Source of the DNA: Nymphaea colorata
Lineage: Eukaryota; Streptophyta; Magnoliopsida; Nymphaeales; Nymphaeaceae
Assembly: GCF_008831285.2 (NCBI RefSeq)
Contig: NC_045145.1
Coordinates: 124,001 to 188,000, forward strand
Length of the DNA stretch: 64,000 nucleotides
Reading direction: 5' to 3'
Positions 10,815 through 21,609 of this stretch are shown here, one piece after another (position 1 is the first letter of the stretch; each line of letters opens with the position of its first letter). The notes beneath the pieces are model-generated. The model did no database searches, was not told the origin of the DNA, and saw only the letters and a program-made list of their open reading frames with translations. A program made the translations under genes and the position numbers.

Positions 10815-11194
10815 ATGACATCAGTAATCGACACCCTTGTACAAACACCTATTTCTATTCTGTTGGAGGATGTAACCAGCATGTTGAAAGAAAAGGTGGA
10901 CCACATCTTGAATGCCAAAGATGATATCGAGGTTCTCAAAGAGAAGTTGAGATGCTTTCAGAAGGCCCTAAAAGTCGTAGATCAGAAGCCCTTTTTCAGC
11001 AATGAGCGCAGTAGAGATCTGGAGGGAGAGCTGAAGGATGTTTCCTATGATGCCCAGGACATCAACGAAGGATACCAAACCACAATCGCACTTTGCAAAA
11101 GGGAAAAGCATTCTATAACTTCATGGAACAAGGTAAGGAAGCCCTGGACCACTCTGTGTTCTTGGTTTAAGGAACATGTATCTGCTTCCAACAA

Positions 11195-11359
11195 ACCCAC
11201 AGGCAGGGAGGATGATAAAAGAAAATAATAAGATGATGGTAGATGTGTTTGGAAGAGATATTGGTGGTGAGGGTCTTGTTCATGGTGAACATGACAACCC
11301 CCCAGAGATAACCCATCACATGGGTGTACAACCACCCACAGGCAGGGAGGATGATAAAA
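11195..11359 (+). repeat. 26 bp direct repeat replacing the CC to NB-ARC linker in B
   Basis: The 26 bp at 11195-11220 (ACCCACAGGCAGGGAGG...) recurs at 11334-11359. The first copy sits where NLR A encodes the linker ([14 protein letters not shown]...). The linker was lost and replaced by a templated copy of downstream sequence, which helps cause the frame break at 11226. Confidence 0.75.
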
Positions 11360-11443
11360 AGGTGATAGTAGAAAAGCTTTTGCTGAATGACTCCATAGAG
11401 AGAAGTAAGACACAAAAGCGTGGTGTTTCTATTATTTCTATTG

Positions 11444-11465
11444 TAGGAAAGGGTGGAATCGGCAA
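11444..11465 (+). promoter_or_regulatory. Candidate miR482/miR2118 target site in the P-loop coding region
   Basis: These 22 bases encode VGKGGIGK. They match the complement of the legume-type miR2118 sequence, as I remember it, at 21 of 22 positions; the single difference is A for T at 11449 or 11450. miR482/2118 is known to target the P-loop codons of many CNLs and to trigger phased siRNAs. Whether this plant expresses the matching miRNA cannot be seen here. Confidence 0.5.
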
Positions 11466-14287
11466 AACAACTCTTGCAAAAATGGTCTTTAAAGAATTTG
11501 AAGAACATTTTGGGAAACATAGATGGTGGGTTTGTGTTTCAGAAAGGCCAAACCGTAAAGATTTGGTGCGGCAGATACTAAGGGAAGTATGCAAGGGATC
11601 TGGAGAAAACCCTGATTGTTCCTTGAGTGAGTTGTGCACACAATTACGGAACGAGCCTTCAAAGGGAAAATTTTTGTTGGTCCTAGATGATGTGTTGGAA
11701 CTGAAATGGTCGGAGGAAGAGGTAGAGGGAACATTGATGATGGGTGTAATGGGGAGCAATATTTTGATGACCAGTAGAAACAAAAATGTATCCTATGGGA
11801 TGCGTGCTTTTTATATGCATGAATTACGAGAATTTAGTTTTGACCAAAGCTGGGAGTTGTTTCTAAAGGAGACATTAAGAGAAGGCCAAACAGAAGAAGA
11901 TTTGGTGATGCACAAGATCAGACATGTTGGAAAGAGAATAGTAAGGAAGTGTGGTGGGTTGCCGCTTGTGATTAAGACGGTAGTGTCGATGATGCATACC
12001 AAGAAAATGCATACTGAAGATTGGAAATTCATCGAGGGTAGTAAGATATGGGAATGGAAGATGCCTGCTGCTGAAATTGGGGGCAAAATTCTTCCAGGTC
12101 TCATGCTGAGCTGTGATGACTTGTCGCATTATTTGAAGAGTTGTTTTGTTTATTGCTGCATTTATCCAAAGGATTATGAAATTGAAAGGGAGACATTGAT
12201 AAGGCAGTGGGTGGCGCATGGATTGATTGAGGAAAAGGACAGCATAGATGTGGAAGTGACAGCAAACCAATATATTAAAGATCTGATAACCGATGCTTGA
12301 TTGAAGAAACCCATAGTAGATTTTTTGAGGGCACTTGTCTGAAGTTGCATGACATTTTGCATTACCTTGCCTTATATATTGGTGGCAAGGAATATAGCCA
12401 TGCCTCTGAGCACACCCACCATCTGTCATTATTTGGTGTCAACGATGCAGAAGTGCACAAGCGTAATGCCTCGGAAGCAGCAAATAAGTTGCGCACATTG
12501 TTGGACCATGCATAATTGCCGTTGATCCATATTAACGGCAATTTCAAATGGTTGAGGGTGTTGTCGTTGCCATGTTTAATGGATGAGCTGCCAAAGTCCA
12601 CTGAAGACTTTTCACTTCTAAAATATCTCAATCTAAGCTGGTCTAATGTGAGATGGTTGCCTAGTTCAATCGGCAGACTCTGTAACTTGCTAACGTTGGA
12701 TTTATGTTACAGTCAAATCGAAGAGTTGCACAAGGAAATGGGCAAACTGTGCAACTTGAGGCATCTTGGCCTGAAAGATACAGCGAAATTGGAATTTGTA
12801 GCCGAAGGACTAGGGAAGCTTACTAATTTACGGACCTTGCATAGGTTTATGGTATGCGATGACAAAGGGAAGACAAGTGGTTGCAATATTAATGAACTGA
12901 AATAGTTGAACAAACTGAAGGTTTGCGGGGAGAAACGGTGAAAGTGATCGATGCAAAGAATGTACATCTTAAGGAGAGGCATGAGCTAATTGGTGTGGAA
13001 TTGGACTTCAAGGTGGGAGACAATGACACAGTGGATAGTGCTTCTGAAGAGAGGGGCTTGCTGGAGGCTTTGGAACCTCCACATTGCATAGAGAGGTTGG
13101 GAATTTGTGGTTATAAAGGAGATGGGCCTGCGTGGTATTTGGACACCAACTATGTGGAGCTGTCGATGCTACGCCTAGAATGTTGCCCATCATGGGCAAC
13201 AGTGATAGGAATTAAATCATTGGAAGAATTGAAGGTCAAGTACTGCCCAACATTGTATGAATTGCCGAGCATGCCTTTGCTGAAGTCCTTGAAGATTTGG
13301 GAGTGTGATGGGCTTCACACGATTGATGACTTGCCGGCATTGGAGTCGTTGGATGTGAACAGATGTAAAAAGCTGAAGACTCTCGCTAACATGCCTTCAT
13401 TGAAGCCCTTGAATATTAGGAAGTGTGATGGGCTCAAGACTATTCGTGATTGGTCTGCCCTTAAGTGGTTGACAGTGGATGAATGTGAAAGGCTGAAGAC
13501 TCTCGCTAACATGCCTGTGTTGGAGTCATTGGAGGTGAAGGGATGTGGTAGGGTAGAGCAAGTAGCTGATGATCACATGCCAGCTTTAAAGGGGTTGTGG
13601 TTGTCTGACCTGAACATTTTGAAGCAGCTCCCTACTCACCTTCCTTCACTTGAACTGCACGTGAATCATTTGCCCAACTGGGAATCAACATTTACTTCTA
13701 TGTCATGCTTAAGAAGGGCGTTTTTTAACAATTGTCCAAAGATGCAGACAGAAGTCTTGATTTATGCTCTATCGGAGCGGGTGGGGCATGAGGGTCAAGC
13801 GACTTAGCTCCAAAGGCTGTCAGTGTTAAAGCGCAAATGTGCAAGATTGGGATGGAAATTGCTTGAGCAACTGCCGAACCTCATTGACTTGCATTTGGAT
13901 CCAGAATCAGCAGTGCTACTGTCATCACAGGTCTCGACATTTCTACCCTCCCTTAAACATCTGTATTTGGGAGACAACAATGTGGATGAGGAGGTCAAAT
14001 GGGGAAGAGTGCCTCAGTGGGTGTGGGGTCTCTCCCAACTGGAGCTATTGCACCTAGTTGGTTTCACCGAGGATATCAGCTTGGGAGGCCTCTGGCAATG
14101 CCTCCCGAAGCTGAGATGGCTAAGGATTTATGACTTCCTCAATCTGAAATCTGTAGTGGACGTGAATAATATTACTCCCCAACAAAATGAAACAACATGT
14201 CCTACTGATGCAAAGCGACAGATTGCCTGCCTCTCGAAGCTTGAACATTTAGCTACTTCTGGATGTCCAGCACTTCATCTGCCGTAG

Positions 14288-15275
14288 GAGTTAAGGGACC
14301 ATCTTGGGGGAAGGTTAAAAGATAGGTGAACCTTTTCTGTTCATTGTAAATTGCATGAAATTGTAACAATTTTTTTCGTTTCCATTTTTTATTTTCATTT
14401 CTAATAGTTTTTATTATTTTTATGTTGTCTTATTAGCTTCGTACTTATTCAGCTTTTTCATAAATTCTAAAGATTTTAATTTTTTTGAAATGTTACGATA
14501 TTTTCAAGCTCCCTGTAAAAAACCATAGTTTAAAATGCAGAAACAGTATGTGAATATGGTCTAAATATTATAGCATACATACATATGATTTAACTAGTGA
14601 TTTGGCACTTTTTTTTTTTTTGGTAGCCAGATCAGAATCTGGATTCAATTAAAGTAAACCAACTTCAAGTTAGAAATCCAACTCGTTTGAATCCCTAGAG
14701 TCCTTATATATGAGTTCATATATCATGATCAGGGTATTGCTATACCTCAAATATCTTGTGAAATTTAGATTGTAAAATCAAACCGAACCTAAACAAACTA
14801 CCACCTGACAGTGCAAGAGGTAGTCTTAGCTAGAATGTTTCTTCATCTTCTTTTAGCCATGCCTGATTAATTAAATTTCTATTTTTGATCGCTTGGCTAA
14901 GTTGGTACTTGCATTAGAACGTGCTAATACATTGCTTTTCTTCCGGGCATGTCACCCATGCCACTCGAACCAGCAACCAACCATTGGCCCATTTCCTCTG
15001 GCACACTTGAAGCAGCAACCAGCCATTAGCCCAAAAAGAGTGTGAAACCCGATTAACCACATCTGAATCTCATTGCCAATCCGCAATCATCTGGCAGCTG
15101 TTTTAAATTAAAGCAAGAAGACTAGTTGCTGATACATTGCTTTTCTTCAACAATTTATGATTTATGGTGAACCTCTTAGTAGCATTTCAAACCAGATGAA
15201 GTTCCAATGTACCGTTTAGATGAAATCCTGGGAACAAAATTTCTCAAAAGCGGTTAATAAGAATGCACAAAAAGC
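14288..15275. other. 3' flank of NLR B, nothing coding recognised
   Basis: AT-rich DNA with a poly-T run near 14609. Around 14950-15060 two degenerate CAGCAACCA-type phrases repeat. No gene is recognised. Confidence 0.5.
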
Positions 15276-15645
15276 AAGCCGAGCTCGAGCTGGGCCCGCT
15301 CGAACTCGACTCAACTCATATATAGTTTGACTTCAGCTCGACTCACTTAACTGAGTCCAAGCTCGAGCTTCGCATGTTTAAGCTCATGTTTCGTAATATA
15401 TATTTTGTGCTTAAACTTCCTATATTTTTATTTAAGCCATTTTATGTTTTTGAAATTATAAAAATAAGTATTAGTGTTGAATGATTTTAACTGAGTTGGG
15501 TTCTTCCAACTCGAACTCGACTCATTTACAAATTTGAGTTATCATTTAGGCTCCAACTCGACTCGTTTAACTTACAAGCCAAGTTCAAGTCAAGCTTAAC
15601 TGGGCAACTTCGAGTCGTGCCCGAGTTGGCTCGACTAGAGGAACA
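15276..15645. mobile_element. GAGCTCGAGC-type hAT-like element (degenerate)
   Basis: GAGCTCGAGCTGGGCC at the left and CGAGTCGTGCCCGAGTTGGCTCGAC at the right are imperfectly inverted, with GACTCAACTC words between and AT-rich DNA at the centre. Same family as 2638-2853 and 34995-35703. No target-site duplication is identified. Confidence 0.5.
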
Positions 15646-15825
15646 TTCCTAGCCGTTAATTCACATTAATTGAGGATATATTGACATATTTACTTACCAG
15701 GAGGATCTATATAGATATATACAGTAGTCTGATTATTGGCCTGTTTGTGTTAAAAAAAGAAAAAAAAAGAAATGAGAAAAAGTGAAATTATTGTCATGTT
15801 ACTAATTTTACTGAACCTTCAATCA

Positions 15826-16040
15826 TTGTGGATTGACTCATGTCCAGCACTCCATCTGCCACAGAAGTTGAGCAACCATCTTGGGGGAAAGATTACACAT
15901 ATATAGATAATGTTACTGAAAATCGATGAAAAGTTGTAATTAATTATTTCGGTTAAATGTGTTTCCATTTCATTGCGTCTTTTTCCTCTCTTTCTCTCTC
16001 TCCCTCTCCCTCTTGTTTGATTTGGGTCTGGTAAATTGAA
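15826..16040 (+). pseudogene. Orphan NLR 3'-terminal fragment
   Basis: 15840-15890 (CCAGCACTCCATCTGCCACA...ATCTTGGGGG) matches the last codons of NLR C (61805-61857, encoding CPALHLPQELRDHLGER) with several substitutions and an in-frame TGA. The following CT-rich stretch resembles the sequence after C. It is a detached tail about 1.5 kb beyond the end of B. Confidence 0.7.
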
Positions 16041-16488
16041 GTGGTGTTCAACCGAACTGGCGTACCTTTTATGCATCAACAGAGTCTCGTCTAGCTGTTT
16101 TAACTTACTCAAAATGTAGACCATCTCTCTCATTTGATTCTTTTTTGCAATTGAAAACAAATATCAATTATGTGAATACCAGAAAGTACGATGTATAAAT
16201 GATAAATGTGGTGCTATTTGGCTCAAACAGAAGGCAATGTTTTTTGGCTTGAATCGGTACAGATACTAAAAATTGGGATTGGTCAGTATTTGAGCGACCT
16301 TCAAAGTTTTGTTTTTTCATATTTAGACCATTAATATGCATTTAATCATCTTCACAAATTTAAAACACATACCTACAATCTGAAAAATGTGCCTACATTC
16401 TTAAATCAAGAAGATGCATTAGCTAGCACTATACACATTTCTTCAAAATTATATGAGATGTTTGAAAAAAATATGTGGAAACTGCATT
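16041..16488. other. Intergenic, nothing recognised
   Basis: AT-rich DNA with no similarity that I recognise. Confidence 0.5.
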
Positions 16489-17885
16489 TTATAGTGTGTA
16501 CGGGGATTGCTGCATGATCAGGTCTCGTTCTGGGATGCTTCTATTTGGGTCTTCCTCATCAAAGTAGAAGGGCTTCAGGTTACAGACATAAAACACTGAA
16601 TGCATCTTAAAGTCCGGCGGCAAGTCTAGCTTGTAGGCTAGCTTCCCGATCCTCTTCAGCATTGTAAAGGGTACTTCATACTTCCGAATCAAGGACTTGT
16701 GTTGGCCACAGAAGATGCCCGTCCGGTCTGGATAAAGTTTCATGAGGACTTGATCGCCCACTCTGAATTCCATCGGCCTTCAACTCCGATCTACAAATTT
16801 CTTCATCTTCTTGGTGGCCTTGTGTAAGAACGCCATAGCCAACTCCATCTGTTCTTGCCAAGGTAGTTCTTTCTTTTGAGCTGCAAGGGTATGAGGCATC
16901 AACGGCTACTGTTCAGTGTCTATCTTGAACGGACTATGTCTAGAAGACTCGCTCTTCTACAAATTGTAACAAAATTGGGCTACATCAAGTAATTTCTCCC
17001 AATTCTTCTGATTTGCACTGACATAGTGGCGAAGGTATGTTTCTAGTCATCCGTTGATCCATTCAGCTTGGTTGTCAGTCTATGGGTGGAAACTCGTTGA
17101 GAATAATAAATCTGAACCCAACAAACTAAACACCTCGTGCCAAAACTTCCCTGTGAAGCAGGCGTTAGATCACTGACAATGTTTTTCGGCATGCCCAGTG
17201 CTTTACTATATGTTTCACAAACAGCAATCCCCATCTTCTCCACGGGACATTCCTTAGAGGCTGGGATGAAGGTCACATACTTTGAAAATCTGTCCACAAC
17301 CAAAAGCATGGAGCTGAAGCCGTCAACTTTGGATAAGTTGAAGATAAAGTTCATAGAGAGGCACTCCCATGGACGCTCTCGAATAGGAAGAGGCTCCGAG
17401 AAACTGGTAGTCTTCTGATTCGTCCCCTTGTCTTGCTAGCAGATCAAGCAAGTCTTCACATAAGCCTAGACAATGTCTCGCATTTGTGGCCAATAATAGC
17501 CACATTCAAGGAGCGCCACGTTAGCTCATGGTCAGGATGGTCTGCCAACAATGAGTCATGACACTCCTTCAACAGCTCTTGCCGAAGGTTTCCCCATCTA
17601 GGCACAAATGCATGTCCGCCCTTCGAAATCAAAAGTCCATCAAGTAATCAGAATCATCGTGTCTTTCCCACCTCAACTGCCTCAACCAAGTGCTTGGCCA
17701 CAGGGTCCTGCGTCATGCCTTCTCGAATCCGCTCCAGAAGAGCACTCTCCAGCTGTGCTTCGGATGATGTCGTCTAAGTAGCTGCCAGCTCTGCCTTCCA
17801 ACTTAATGCCTCTGCTACGATGTTAGTCTTTCCTGCCTTATACTCTAAGGCAAAATCAAATTCCGCAAGGGATTCCCTGTTCCCC
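16489..17885 (-). pseudogene. Ty3/gypsy pol fragment (RNase H tail, integrase, C-terminal domain)
   Basis: Read on the minus strand from 17885, it encodes an RNase H end (EFDFALEYKAGKTN), an integrase zinc-binding region (ECGYYWPQMRDIV, HDSLLADHP), the integrase core (MLLVVDRFSKYVTFIPA, 17043-17354) and the C-terminal domain (VGDQVLMKLYPDRTG..., 16489-16773). Several stops and shifts separate these segments. Reverse transcriptase is absent. It stops abruptly at about 17885, where a plus-strand LTR begins. This is the 3' half of a gypsy element, inverted relative to the 5' half next to it. Confidence 0.88.
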
Positions 17886-17887
17886 TA

Positions 17888-18282
17888 TGTCTAGAGTCTG
17901 TACAGTCCTTTTTTTTTGCAATGTACTTCTTTTGCTTGCGTTGAGTCTTTTGCGTAAGCATGTTCACTTGTGAGCGAGTACCCTCCCACCGGTCTAAGTG
18001 TCAAGTTTGTTTGGGGATTCTATGTTTTGGATGGTCGGCAAAGGAATCCTTGTAAATTGCTTTGGCCATCCTGTAAGTAAGTTGAGATCTTTCTCCTATC
18101 TTACTTTCCTCGTGATGTACTAAGTTTTCCAAGTGAAATACATTGCCAGAGTTCTTTATTCAAACTGTTTTCTTCATACATTTGTCTTCGAAATGCTCTT
18201 TGCGCCCCTTCCAATGGTTTGAAGGCTGACGACAATTAGGTTCTTGTCGTGCCACACAGACTGAAGAAGTGAGCCTGTGACA
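17888..18282 (+). mobile_element. Ty3/gypsy 5' LTR
   Basis: A segment of about 395 bp beginning TGTCTAGAG and ending ...CCTGTGACA lies immediately 5' of a tRNA-Met-type primer-binding site. The right edge is set by that site. The left edge is inferred from the TG and the abrupt end of the minus-strand pol fragment. No second LTR is present for comparison. Confidence 0.6.
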
Positions 18283-18284
18283 AC

Positions 18285-18297
18285 TGGTATCAGAGCC
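18285..18297 (+). other. Retrotransposon primer-binding site (tRNA-Met type)
   Basis: TGGTATCAGAGCC is complementary to the 3' end of initiator tRNA-Met, the usual primer of plant gypsy and copia elements. It lies two bases after the inferred LTR end. Confidence 0.85.
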
Positions 18298-18360
18298 ACG
18301 TTCGGCTCAATCTAAAGAAGCAGTTGGATAGTCAGTGTAGAGGAACACGCTGACGAGCAT

Positions 18361-19449
18361 TGGTCGAAAAAGACGTCGTGGCAGCTCAATACAATCTGCG
18401 TAGCACTAAAGGCAAGGGAATAGCCTAGTCCGTCGAGATGAGTGCGTCCCACGGTCAGGAAGACCTGACTAAAGTGGCGAACAAGCTGGTTGTCGGCGTA
18501 GCTACTCAAGAGGATGTGTTGGGCAATGCAATAGAGTCCTTCGAGGAAATGAGGGACGAAATGAAGACCATAAGGGAACAGATGACCGACTTTATAGCAA
18601 TGAACAAGTCACTTATTGATACAGTGGCCGCACTGCAAGCTAAAGTTAATGAACTTCAAGCAAAAAACCACACGCTACAGTGACAAGTTTCTGTAGGTAG
18701 GGGTGAAGATCGACTACCAAGGGTTGATGTCCAGAGGCCAGTGAAATATAATGAAAATCGAGATAGTTGAGTCATCGACAACTTCTTGTTCCAGGTGGAA
18801 TATTACTTGGATCTTCAAGGGATTGTGGGAGATGACCTTCACGTCAAGACTACAGCCATGCTATTTGAGGGCAATGTTGTTGCCTGTTGGAGATGAAAAT
18901 GCCTTGACATTCAAAAGGGGATCTACAGAATAGATACTTTTGATGATTTTCAGCGAGAGTTGAAGAACTACTTCATGCCCCCAAATGCAAGACGCCAAGC
19001 TTCTTCGACAGCTTGAAGTCCCAAAATAGACTAGTCCAATTTGTCTTGTTTCAACATATCAGGTACTAGATACATCGTCAACTTTGGGCACAATCCGAAG
19101 TGGAAAGAGGCAATCCCGAGACCTTGGAGGATGATTATGTGATTGCAAAGCGCTTGGTAGATACTCAACGCAAGAGTTACACTAACACCTTCAAGCTGTC
19201 GAAGAAGCTTGACCATGGAGGAAAGAATGAGGAACGACGAGACCCCAAAGTTGAATCATCGACCCAGCACCAAGGCAAAAAGAAACCTTTCTTTTGCCAA
19301 AACAACAATTACCAAAATAAAGTAGTAACTTGTTGGTTTTGTGAAGGGAGGCACATGGCGAGGCAATGTCCAAAGTGTTTGTCAAATGAAAATCAAGCAA
19401 GTACCTCAAGGTAGTCTGATAATGCGGTGCAAGGTGAAGAAGGGGAATG
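18361..19449 (+). pseudogene. Ty3/gypsy gag (broken)
   Basis: 18438-18683 encodes a coiled-coil-rich N-terminal Gag segment (MSASHGQEDLTKVANKL...). After the stop at 18681 the capsid-like part continues with frame breaks (VEYYLDLQGIVGDD, RELKNYFMPPNARR). 19100-19414 ends with a zinc knuckle CWFCEGRHMARQC (C-x2-C-x3-H-x4-C). Gag would package retrotransposon RNA; this copy has several stops. Confidence 0.85.
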
Positions 19450-19456
19450 ACCAAAG

Positions 19457-20155
19457 ATGGGTGAACTTCAACTTTTGAACACGTTAAAAAGGAAAGAAAA
19501 AGCTAAGGTGACAACGACACCTTTCAATGGACTCATGTACCTAAAAGTTATGGTAAATGGAAAGCCTACCATGGCTATGGTAGATACGGGTGTCACTAAC
19601 AACTTTGTCTCAGATGAGGAGGCAAGGAAATTGGGCCTCACCCCTAAGAAGGAAGAGTTACGCATGAAGGCGGTCAACTCAGAAGCAAAACCCATCAACG
19701 GAGTGGCCCAGGATGCGGTTGTGAAGATTGAGAGTTGGTCAAAGAAATCCAACTTCTCGGTGGTCCCGATGGATGATTTCCAGATGATTCTAGGCATGGG
19801 GCTCTTTAGTGCAGCGAAGATGGTCCCGATGCCACATTTGCCCAGTATCAGCATTACGGATGAGATGTCTCTTTGCATGGTGCCAATAGTAAAAGTAAAG
19901 AAACACAAGGGCAAGGCTGCAACGATATCTGCTCTTCAATTGAAGAGAGGTCTGAAGCACGGTGAAGACACGTACTTGGTGGCAATCAGGGAAGTGCCTA
20001 TAGACTCTCCTCGTTTGGTCCCAAAGGTGCTTGCACCTATCGTAGGGGAATTCACAGGGACAATGCCTGCGGAGCTCCCTAGATGGCTGCCACCGACGTG
20101 AAGTGGATCATGCAATAGAACTGATTCCTGGTGCCAATGCACTTAATAGAAGATG
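19457..20155 (+). pseudogene. Ty3/gypsy protease and start of pol, truncated before reverse transcriptase
   Basis: The open frame 19457-20101 contains the aspartic protease motif AMVDTGVTNNFVSD, with Val where the usual DTGAT has Ala. After a TGA at 20099-20101 the sequence still reads VDHAIELIPGANALNRR, the linker before RT. Similarity then ends. RT and RNase H are missing here, and the downstream pol half lies inverted at 16489-17885. Confidence 0.87.
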
Positions 20156-20454
20156 AATGATCATTTGTTTAGCCCTTCAAAAAACAAAATGGCAAACACC
20201 AAAGATCACCACTCTTACAGCCTGCTCGTTCTTCAGGATTAGTCTTGATGCTCACCTGAAACACATGCCCAGAACAACCATATAAAATCTTCTTTCATTC
20301 AACATAGAGTAAAATAAAAAACCATGTAATCTGAATGTATACAGGCATCGTAGCAGTGCCATTAATGAGAACTCCAAATTAGGTGACCATCTGCAAGTTT
20401 ATCGTGTGCAACAATGGGGAAAACACAACTCATGCACTATCGGTGAAACACAAA
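20156..20454. other. Intergenic, nothing recognised
   Basis: AT-rich DNA between the gypsy relic and the GGGCC-rich element; no gene is seen. Confidence 0.5.
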
Positions 20455-21410
20455 ATCTACCGACCTGGGTCGGCCCAGCCCGGCCTGAAAAAAATGCAAA
20501 AGCTAAGCCCGTTAAGGCTATCGGGCCAGCTCGAAACCCGGGCCGATAAAGTATCGGGCTTTGGGCTTGAGATTATGCCCAAGGCCCAGCCTGGCTCGAT
20601 TTCTGCTGCCGTGAAGGGTCTCGCTGAGTCCCAGCCCCCTTTTACTGCTGTCTTGAAGGTCTCTCTCTCCCCCTCTGACTTTCAAGCTTTTCCCTGCTTC
20701 AGTAAAGGGTCGCTAAGCCCCATTTTGCTGCTGCCGTGAAGGGTCTCTCCCTTCCCCTCAGTGTTGCTTTCCTTTTCTTTGTTCTTTCTCCCTTTTCTTG
20801 GTTGCTAGAATTATGAGAAATAAAAGGAGGAGAAAGTCAGATGAAGAAGCTGTGAGCACTCTTCATCATCGAAGGACCCACCGCACCACCAGAGGAAACA
20901 GTAGGAGGGATTGTGGTTTAATCCACTAAACCGCAAGTTTCGAAAACCCTAACCCTAACCCTTCCCAACCCTAACCCCAATCTGATCAGAAGAAAGTTAG
21001 ATATGGAACTGGGCAATGGAAGCCAGCCGCCGCCGTCCACTTCCCACCACCAACCTCTGCCGCCTTTGCCCAAAGCCTCCTCCTCCAGGACTGCGAGTCT
21101 GTGAGCCCCTTCCTCACCGGTGCGGCCGCTCTCCGCCCCCCCTTCCTGCAAGTTGGCAAACTCGAAGACTCACTTCGGTCCTTGGCAAAACAGCGAAAAG
21201 AAGAGAAGAAAACTCCCCAAGCCCGTTTATTTTTGGAAAAAAATAAATAAATTTATTGTCAGGTTTTTTCGGGCCCCTGACCAGTTAATTACCGGGCCGG
21301 GCTGAGCCCAAAAAAAAAAAAAGCCCAAAACTCAAATCTTCCGGGCCCGGGCCCGAGTCGGGCTGGGTACCGGGTACCAGGCGGCAGCCCAGCCCGAGGC
21401 TTACCCCCAG
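20455..21410. mobile_element. GGGCC-rich non-autonomous element, possibly with captured GC-rich DNA
   Basis: Both ends are crowded with CGGGC/GCCCG words (about 20466-20600 and 21280-21405) in roughly inverted arrangement. The middle is GC-rich, with open frames of no recognised family (for example 21016-21246, proline and arginine rich). A short AACCCTAACCCTAACCC tract lies at 20944-20961. A similar element is at 54550-55320. Exact ends and target-site duplications were not resolved. Confidence 0.5.
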
Positions 21411-21609
21411 CCTTTCCTCCTTCCAAATACATCAACTTTATGATCCGCTACATTAATTTTATAGATTGTGTACATAAAAATGACCAAACTACCCTCAATA
21501 ACAACTTTTACAAAATTGTAAAAGAATCCCTTAGCTAACCACTTGGCATAAAAAAGAAAAATTAAAACAAAAAAAAAGAAAAAATAAGCCAACATTGGCT
21601 CTACAACTG

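Larger units (their letters stand above)
1..13792 (+). repeat. Left arm of giant inverted repeat
   Basis: This stretch is the reverse complement of 21610-35282. Base 1 pairs with 35282, the start codon of NLR A (538) with 34746, the start of NLR B (10815) with 24587, and 13792 with 21610. The sum of paired coordinates moves from 35283 to 35402, so the left arm is 119 bp longer. The difference comes from a 65 bp block (971-1035), a 24 bp block (5713-5736) and a TA microsatellite longer by about 29 bp, plus 1-base changes. Predicted peptides of the two arms differ at only a few residues over hundreds. The arm starts at or before the window edge. Confidence 0.97.
10815..14287 (+). pseudogene. 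CC-NLR pseudogene B (CC, NB-ARC, LRR) with multiple lesions
   Basis: The start at 10815 is in frame with the coiled coil MTSVIDTLVQ. The CC frame stops at 11226. The NB-ARC is in another frame at 11176-12300: P-loop GKGGIGKTT (residues 91-99 of that frame), RNBS-A WWVCVSERP, kinase-2 LLVLDDVLE (Trp of the usual DDVW replaced by Leu), RNBS-B, GLPL (CGGLPLVIK) and RNBS-D CFVYCCIYPKD. A 1-nt deletion near 12290 shifts the frame. The MHD-equivalent KLHDILHYLA follows in 12297-12515. Further breaks are TAA 12513, TAG 12903, a shift near 12920, TAG 13805-13807 and TAG 14285-14287, where NLR C reads CAG. The LRRs at 12516-14287 have repeats such as MPALESLxVxxC. No introns are needed to align it to C. 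It belongs to the RGA-like CNL family and is not functional as one protein. Confidence 0.93.
13793..21609. other. Unique spacer between the inverted-repeat arms
   Basis: The bases immediately inside each arm are unrelated: GGTCAAGCGACTTAG on the left, and AGTTGTAG on the complement of the right side. The left side continues the B LRR exon; the right side is AT-rich DNA next to a GGGCC-rich element. The 7.8 kb spacer holds the B 3' end, an orphan NLR tail, a gypsy relic and that element. Confidence 0.9.

Noticed and set aside
11131-11140. Splice donor AAG|GTAAGG in B as evidence of an intron after the CC
   Set aside because: The homologous bases are coding in family members (NKVRKPW), and no matching acceptor restores the NB-ARC frame convincingly. 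It remains possible but unsupported.
20918-21246. Proline and arginine rich frames on both strands near CCCTAA repeats as a gene
   Set aside because: They sit within a GGGCC-rich element and match no family; composition alone can keep these frames open.
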